Shown here one piece after another: positions 59,396 to 64,000 of a stretch of DNA of 64,000 nt. The notes under the pieces are model-generated. The model was given only the letters and a program-made list of their open reading frames with translations, was not told where the DNA came from and did not search any database. Made by a program: the position numbers and the translations under genes. The stretch is taken from the NCBI GenBank assembly GCA_966250325.1, contig CBINGY010000008.1:1-64000 (forward strand), in the 5' to 3' direction. Within the stretch, counting starts at the first letter, position 1, and every line of letters starts with the position of its first letter. This DNA is from Jiulongibacter sp966250325 (GTDB lineage Bacteria > Bacteroidota > Bacteroidia > Cytophagales > Spirosomataceae).

Positions 59396-60691
59396 TCAGA
59401 AATTGTTGCTGATCTCCCTGATACTTTCTTTGTGGGCCTTTAAGACCTTCCTGATAAGTGACGGTTTCATGGCAAGTGAAAGGAAAAGACTTTCAAATTG
59501 AGATGGGGCCAAATAGATACCCCGCTTCAGCATCGCATTGAAATACAGACCAAACAAAGCCATGTCGGAGGTCTTCGCTGTTTCGAAGTCCACCACCTGC
59601 TTTTCGGTAAAAAACAAGCTATACATGGACCCAACGTGGTTTATCGAATAAGGAATCCCGGCCTTTTCAAGAGGTGATCCAAGGCCATTTACTAATTCCT
59701 CCCCAATTTCATCCAGTTCTTTGTACAGGTCTGGTCTTTTTTGAATCTGTTTCAACATGGCGAATCCCGCCGACATCGCAATCGGGTTTCCACTAAGTGT
59801 ACCCGCCTGATAAACCGGCCCTGCAGGGCTTACCATGTTCATGATTTCTGCTTTACCCCCATAGGCTCCCACTGGCATTCCGCCGCCGATAATCTTACCA
59901 AGTGTGGTCATATCGGGCACCACACCAAATCGTTCCTGAGCTCCCCCTGCCGCCAGTCTGAAGCCTGTCATGACCTCATCAAAAATAAGTATTATGCCTT
60001 CGCGGGTACAAATATCTCTCAGCCCTTGCAGATAACCCTCCCGGGGAAGCACACACCCCATGTTACCCACCACCGGCTCCAGAATAAGTGCAGCTATTTC
60101 ACCGGAATTATTTCTAATCAGCGTTTCTACAGCCTCCAGATTATTATAAGGAGCCAGAAGGGTGTCTTTTGCGGTACCAGAAGTTACTCCGGGGCTATCG
60201 GGAGCCCCCATGGTAATGGCTCCGCTACCTGCTGCTATCAGGAAAGAATCTCCATGACCATGATAGCAACCCTCAAACTTGATGATTTTATCCCTCCCGG
60301 TATAGCCCCTCGCTGCCCGTATGGCAGACATAGTGGCCTCGGTACCTGAGTTCACCATTCGTACTTTTTCCACCGACGGAACCATTTCGGCAATCATTTG
60401 GGCCATGTCAATTTCCAGACTGGTGGGGGCACCAAAGGAAAAAGACTTTTTTATGGCTTTACCTACAGCCTCCTCTACGGGTTGGAAGGCATGGCCAAAA
60501 AGCATAGGTCCCCAGCTATTTATTAATTCGATGTATTTGTTACCATCTACATCTGTAAGGAACGCACCCTTTGCTTTTTTTATAAATACCGGGTTCCCAC
60601 CTACCGCTTTAAAAGCCCGTACGGGAGAATTTACCCCGCCAGGTATAAATTGCTGAGCTTTTTCGAAAAGCCTGGCACTCTTTGTTTTCAT
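59396..60691 (-). CDS. hemL: Glutamate-1-semialdehyde 2,1-aminomutase HemL
   Basis: 431 residues. It converts glutamate-1-semialdehyde to 5-aminolevulinate in the C5 route of heme synthesis. FIPGGVNSPVRAFKAVGG at the N-terminus, MVNSGTEATMSAIRAARGYT (PLP phosphate loop), FDEVMTGFRLA (PLP pyridine Asp) and LGKIIGGGMPVGAYGG with the Schiff-base lysine near residue 266 are the full family pattern. Length matches other HemL proteins (425-435). It starts 18 bp downstream of the TPR/binding-protein gene on the same strand, so the two likely form an operon that begins with yidC. Confidence 0.96.
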   Translation of the reverse strand: MKTKSARLFEKAQQFIPGGVNSPVRAFKAVGGNPVFIKKAKGAFLTDVDGNKYIELINSWGPMLFGHAFQPVEEAVGKAIKKSFSFGAPTSLEIDMAQMIAEMVPSVEKVRMVNSGTEATMSAIRAARGYTGRDKIIKFEGCYHGHGDSFLIAAGSGAITMGAPDSPGVTSGTAKDTLLAPYNNLEAVETLIRNNSGEIAALILEPVVGNMGCVLPREGYLQGLRDICTREGIILIFDEVMTGFRLAAGGAQERFGVVPDMTTLGKIIGGGMPVGAYGGKAEIMNMVSPAGPVYQAGTLSGNPIAMSAGFAMLKQIQKRPDLYKELDEIGEELVNGLGSPLEKAGIPYSINHVGSMYSLFFTEKQVVDFETAKTSDMALFGLYFNAMLKRGIYLAPSQFESLFLSLAMKPSLIRKVLKAHKESIREISNNF

Positions 60692-60709
60692 TATTTTCCT
60701 GAATTAATC

Positions 60710-62377
60710 CTAATTGACAAGTTCAAAAATGCCATCGCTATACCTGATCACGGGCACAATCTTATTCTCCTGACTATTTTCTGAATAGTCAAAACCTGAA
60801 AGCAGAAGATCATCCATGCGTGGGCTTTCATTGAGATTAAGTCGGAATATATCCTTCCCATCTTTCAGCATTCTGCCATAAAACAGCACAAGATCATACC
60901 CCATATACGCATAGTAAGAAGGTAAGGCATTCATTTCCTCAATGTATTTCATCTTAAACTCCCTAAGGGTCTGTGATTCGGAATCAGTGAATTCAGGGGA
61001 AATAAGAAAAAGACGTCGGTTAAAAACTCCTCTGGAGCCTGATTCCAGATTGAAAGACGAAGATGTGGCAATGAGCAACGAATCTGCTCTCCGTTGGCTG
61101 AGAGCCCGTACTACTCCCGGTCCTGCAGATGCCTCCGTACTGAAAAAAACATGACCGGGCCTGTAGGCAGTGCTTATCGATTCAAGACTTCTGAATCGTT
61201 TTAATTCATTCACTTTAAACCCCCGTTTTCTAGCCTCTGCCCCATAAACCGCTGCAAGTATCGAGTCCTTTTTACTTTCTCCGTAATAAATACTCACATC
61301 CTTTTTGCGGGTCTGCTCTTCCACAAAATCAAGAGACGCATTTGCCTGTGTAATATTTGAGGGCTGAACCAAGAACCTGGCGTCCGATCCGACCAAAAGC
61401 TCTGAATTATTTGACATCGGATGAATCTGATAAATCCGGTTTTTGGCAGCATACTCTTCAAGTAGCTTATTCGGACCTCCGTACAAAGGCCCCACCACCA
61501 CATCAAGCTGTTTAAAATCTGCCCGATCCAGGTATTTTTTCATCGACTCTGATGAATTGCCTACATCAAAACCTAGCAGACGAACATTTATTTTTTCTTC
61601 CTTAAGTCGTTCAGTAGCCTTGCTCATTCCATAATAGAGGTCGTAAACAAAACGCTGATCAGTAGATGCTTCTCTCAGGTTAAATTTATCCAGTCCGAAA
61701 GGCAACAATACTCCGAAGTCAATGACGCCATCGTCAAAAGATCGCTGATAGTTAACGTTTTTACCTGAATTTTTCTGGCTTTCACCTGGTGACTTGATTT
61801 TAAATCGATTTGTCAATTGATCACTCAGCTCCAGATCTGCCTTTGTATTATAGCTACGTGACTGTATTCGCCTTACAAGAGTCTCTGCAATTACATTATT
61901 AAGCGGAAATTTCCTGTTAAGATCTTTCAGAAGGGTTATATTCTCTATGGCAGAAATGTAAAACCGGCTAGCGTCTTCCTTGTTTTCTTTAAGTTCCCCG
62001 GAACTGATTCTTTCCATGTAACTGAGCCCTTCTTCAAAGTACTTGTCTTTAAGGTTTGACAAGCCATACAAATAATAAGCCTCATCCATTTTTTCCCAAT
62101 CCGGAAAACGCTGAAATAAATCACGGAGCATTGATCTGGTATCTGCACCCCTTCCGCCTTCATCCGAAATCAATGCAAAATGATACATGGCATAAGGAAC
62201 CACTGCATTGGAATAATTTCTACCGGTTAGAGGCACCAGTTTTTCCAGACTCTCAGCTCCCTTTCCCGAAGCATAAAGTTGTACAGCCTTCTTATACTCA
62301 AGCAGATATTCCTGATCATTCCACTGTGCACTGGCACTGTACGCAATCAGAACTATCAGGAGAGTGAAATACTTCAT
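60710..62377 (-). CDS. TPR plus periplasmic-binding-protein-like (LpoA-like/amino-acid-type) secreted protein
   Basis: 555 residues: signal peptide MKYFTLLIVLIAYSASAQ, then helical TPR-like repeats (about 25-180: LYASGKGAESLEKLVPLTGR, MLRDLFQRFPDWEKMDEAYY). A receptor-type ligand-binding domain of the periplasmic binding protein type 1 class follows (about 225-555, FGVLLPFGLDKFN, DVVVGPLYGGPNKLLEEYAA). This TPR plus PBP layout is like LpoA, an activator of penicillin-binding protein, and also like amino-acid ABC binding proteins; there is no permease nearby, which favours a regulatory or cell-wall role (inference). It lies 63 bp after yidC and 18 bp before hemL on the same strand. Confidence 0.8.
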   Translation of the reverse strand: MKYFTLLIVLIAYSASAQWNDQEYLLEYKKAVQLYASGKGAESLEKLVPLTGRNYSNAVVPYAMYHFALISDEGGRGADTRSMLRDLFQRFPDWEKMDEAYYLYGLSNLKDKYFEEGLSYMERISSGELKENKEDASRFYISAIENITLLKDLNRKFPLNNVIAETLVRRIQSRSYNTKADLELSDQLTNRFKIKSPGESQKNSGKNVNYQRSFDDGVIDFGVLLPFGLDKFNLREASTDQRFVYDLYYGMSKATERLKEEKINVRLLGFDVGNSSESMKKYLDRADFKQLDVVVGPLYGGPNKLLEEYAAKNRIYQIHPMSNNSELLVGSDARFLVQPSNITQANASLDFVEEQTRKKDVSIYYGESKKDSILAAVYGAEARKRGFKVNELKRFRSLESISTAYRPGHVFFSTEASAGPGVVRALSQRRADSLLIATSSSFNLESGSRGVFNRRLFLISPEFTDSESQTLREFKMKYIEEMNALPSYYAYMGYDLVLFYGRMLKDGKDIFRLNLNESPRMDDLLLSGFDYSENSQENKIVPVIRYSDGIFELVN

Positions 62378-62440
62378 GTATGTCAGTAATGGAAATATAG
62401 GTTGTAAAAAAACAAAACTAAAGGCAGTGATCCAACCCTT

Positions 62441-64000
62441 TTATTTTTTCTTACGCTCTTTTAACTCTTTGGCTTTTTGCTTGTTAGCCTCTTCCTGTGC
62501 CTCAAGCTGCTTTTGAAGATAATCGGCAAACTTGTTTTTCTTCTTAGGCTTGGTGGCATAATTCCGCTTATTTTCTTCCAGAATACCTCTGATCTTATCC
62601 TCATCAACAAAACGCTTTACAATTAACTGCTGAGCAATAGTAACCAGGTTAGATACCAGATAATAAAAACTTAGTGCCGCAGGAAAGCTGTTTAACACAA
62701 AGAAAAATACCAATGGGAAAATGTAGGAAATTTTCTTCATGTCAATAGGCCCGGGCTGGTCTGGCGTTACCTGATTATTATAATAGGTAAATGCAAGGCT
62801 GGAAAGTGTCATCAACACCACAAACATACTAATATGATTCCCCAGAAGTGGTAAACTGAAACCCCATTGAATAGGTGCATCGTAGGTGGAAAGATCGCTG
62901 GCCCAAAGGAAGCCCTGCTGACGAAACATTTCCATATTGGGAAAAAGGAAAAAGACAGACATCAGAATCGGCATCTGAAGCAACATCGGAACACAGCCAC
63001 TTAAAGGACTCACCCCAACCTGTTGATACAATTTCATCGTTTCCTGCTGAACTTTCACCTGGTCATCGCCTACCTTCTCCTTGATCTCTGCGATATCCGG
63101 AGCCAGAATCCGCATTTTGGCCGAGCTGACATACGATTTATAAAGAAGTGGTGTGAGCACCAGCTTGATCAATAAAACCACTCCGATAATCAGAAACCCA
63201 TAATTTCCGAAGAATTTTTCCATCCAGTTGAACAGAGGTACAAACAGGAATCGGTTGATCGGTTTCACAATATCATATCCCAGATAGAGATTTTTGTGGA
63301 AGCCTTCAGCAACTGGCTTCAGCTCTTTCATTTCGTTGGGTCCAAAATAAAATTTGAACTGGTTTTGAGCCTGATACTCAAATTGTCCTTTGACTACCCC
63401 ATCTTTTACTATAGTGGAATCTTCTTCAGGTGTTTCCAGCGAAACAGCCATTTTGGTAAATGGATTCTTCTCACTCACAAAACCACTCGTGAAATACTTT
63501 TGCTTAAAAGAAAACCAGCTAACCGGGCTTTCAATTTCTTCAACCAAATCACCTGTACTTCCTAAACCAAAGTCATCAAAATCACCATCAGATTCCACAA
63601 GGTTAATCTGAGCAGCTTTTCGGTTTTCGTCAAGGTCGTTTTCCAGTACCTTTAACTTATTCTCCCAATAAAACCTGACCGGCTCTTTCTTAATGAACTG
63701 ATCTGTTCCGTCAAAACCCAATTCATAATCAAGGGCAAATCCCTCTTCAGGTAATGAATACTTCTGCTTAATCACAGAGCCATTTCCAAGATCAATAACG
63801 AGTAGTGCCGAATTGGCATTGGCTTCTGAAGCAGTAAAATAAAGATTTGAAAAATCTACAATCCCTGTATTTGTGCTAACCTCAAGTCTGAAATCCGAAT
63901 TGGCCTCATCAATAAGTTTCATGGGAGTTTCCGCACCCGTAGAAAAATCCTGATACGTGCGATAGTTTTTCAAGACTACCTCTTTGATCCTTCCACCTTT
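62441..64000 (-). CDS. yidC: Membrane protein insertase YidC (partial, runs off right edge)
   Basis: 519 residues are visible; the reading frame stays open to base 64000 (KGGRIKEVVLKNYRTYQDF), so about 80-100 N-terminal residues, including the first membrane segment, are missing. The large periplasmic domain occupies the first 230 visible residues. The conserved insertase core shows FFGNYGFLIIGVVLLIKLVL, TPLLYKSYVSSAKMRILAPD, EIKEKVGDDQVKVQQETMKL and SPLSGCVPMLLQMPILMSVF, with the hydrophilic groove arginine expected in this core. A basic C-terminal tail (NKFADYLQKQLEAQEEANKQ) ends in KERKKK, as in ribosome-binding YidC forms. YidC inserts membrane proteins alone or with SecYEG. Confidence 0.96.
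   Translation of the reverse strand, partial: KGGRIKEVVLKNYRTYQDFSTGAETPMKLIDEANSDFRLEVSTNTGIVDFSNLYFTASEANANSALLVIDLGNGSVIKQKYSLPEEGFALDYELGFDGTDQFIKKEPVRFYWENKLKVLENDLDENRKAAQINLVESDGDFDDFGLGSTGDLVEEIESPVSWFSFKQKYFTSGFVSEKNPFTKMAVSLETPEEDSTIVKDGVVKGQFEYQAQNQFKFYFGPNEMKELKPVAEGFHKNLYLGYDIVKPINRFLFVPLFNWMEKFFGNYGFLIIGVVLLIKLVLTPLLYKSYVSSAKMRILAPDIAEIKEKVGDDQVKVQQETMKLYQQVGVSPLSGCVPMLLQMPILMSVFFLFPNMEMFRQQGFLWASDLSTYDAPIQWGFSLPLLGNHISMFVVLMTLSSLAFTYYNNQVTPDQPGPIDMKKISYIFPLVFFFVLNSFPAALSFYYLVSNLVTIAQQLIVKRFVDEDKIRGILEENKRNYATKPKKKNKFADYLQKQLEAQEEANKQKAKELKERKKK

Noticed and set aside
59741..60349. Plus-strand ORF of 202 codons opposite hemL
   Set aside because: Antisense frame with His/Ser-rich composition and no family similarity.

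Overview
The window looks like a chromosomal segment from a member of the Bacteroidota, most likely a Cytophagia-type marine or environmental bacterium. Evidence: a type A T9SS C-terminal domain; SprB-like and Ig-like surface repeats; lineage-restricted families (DUF4290 beside murA, a DUF3276 PUR-alpha-like protein, DUF2452, DUF6157); a MurA with Asp in place of the catalytic Cys; a short-form MenE; and promoter-like sequences of the Bacteroidota type (TTTG, about 20 nt, TAnnTTTG). By eye the G+C content is in the low to mid 40s percent and even throughout. I see no rRNA, tRNA, CRISPR array, insertion sequence or prophage. Both window ends cut genes: a GNAT acetyltransferase on the left and yidC on the right.

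Layout. 1-5.4 kb: SSAT-like GNAT and rluD (minus), then a PLP-dependent ACC deaminase/D-cysteine desulfhydrase-like gene between two paralogous secreted proteins (plus), meeting hslU (minus). 5.6-22 kb: a surface-protein island of three minus-strand genes encoding a 3728-residue multidomain adhesin, a 993-residue DUF11/Ig-like protein and a 652-residue DUF11 protein with a T9SS type A tail. 22.1-24.1 kb: an overlapping cassette of two lipoproteins with LVIVD-like beta-propeller repeats and an outer-membrane protein. 24.2-32.6 kb: small metabolic and accessory genes (class V aminotransferase, MarC, DUF4180, Bcr/CflA efflux, DUF6157, YjbR, YjdI-type Fe-S protein, Rieske lipoprotein, short MenE) ending at a regulator with a degenerate S24 domain. 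32.8-38.6 kb: ExbB/ExbD pair, LytTR two-component system, histidine phosphatase, PorT-like barrel, DUF937. 38.7-47.4 kb: rsfS-ftsH, divergent birA, a GH63-like glucosidase, mutS. 47.8-55.4 kb: sialate O-acetylesterase-like gene, small membrane protein, murA with DUF4290, a GHL10 lipoprotein, YbjQ, DUF58 with RlpA, DUF3276. 55.4-64 kb: NAD(P)-binding protein, WG-repeat protein, ABC exporter, hemL, a TPR/periplasmic-binding protein and yidC.

Most of the window is housekeeping (protein quality control by FtsH and HslU, MutS, MurA, HemL, YidC, RluD, BirA, RsfS). The most unusual part is the 16-kb surface island. Its two larger proteins share a C-terminal domain of about 110 residues that ends in a cysteine-rich tail (YCEPA, two to three residues, RV) and resembles neither T9SS type A nor type B signals. 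The 993- and 652-residue proteins share a homologous N-terminal half but carry different C-terminal tails. This is what one would expect if the YCEPA tail were an alternative secretion or anchoring tag. That interpretation is inference; the sequence similarity is visible directly.
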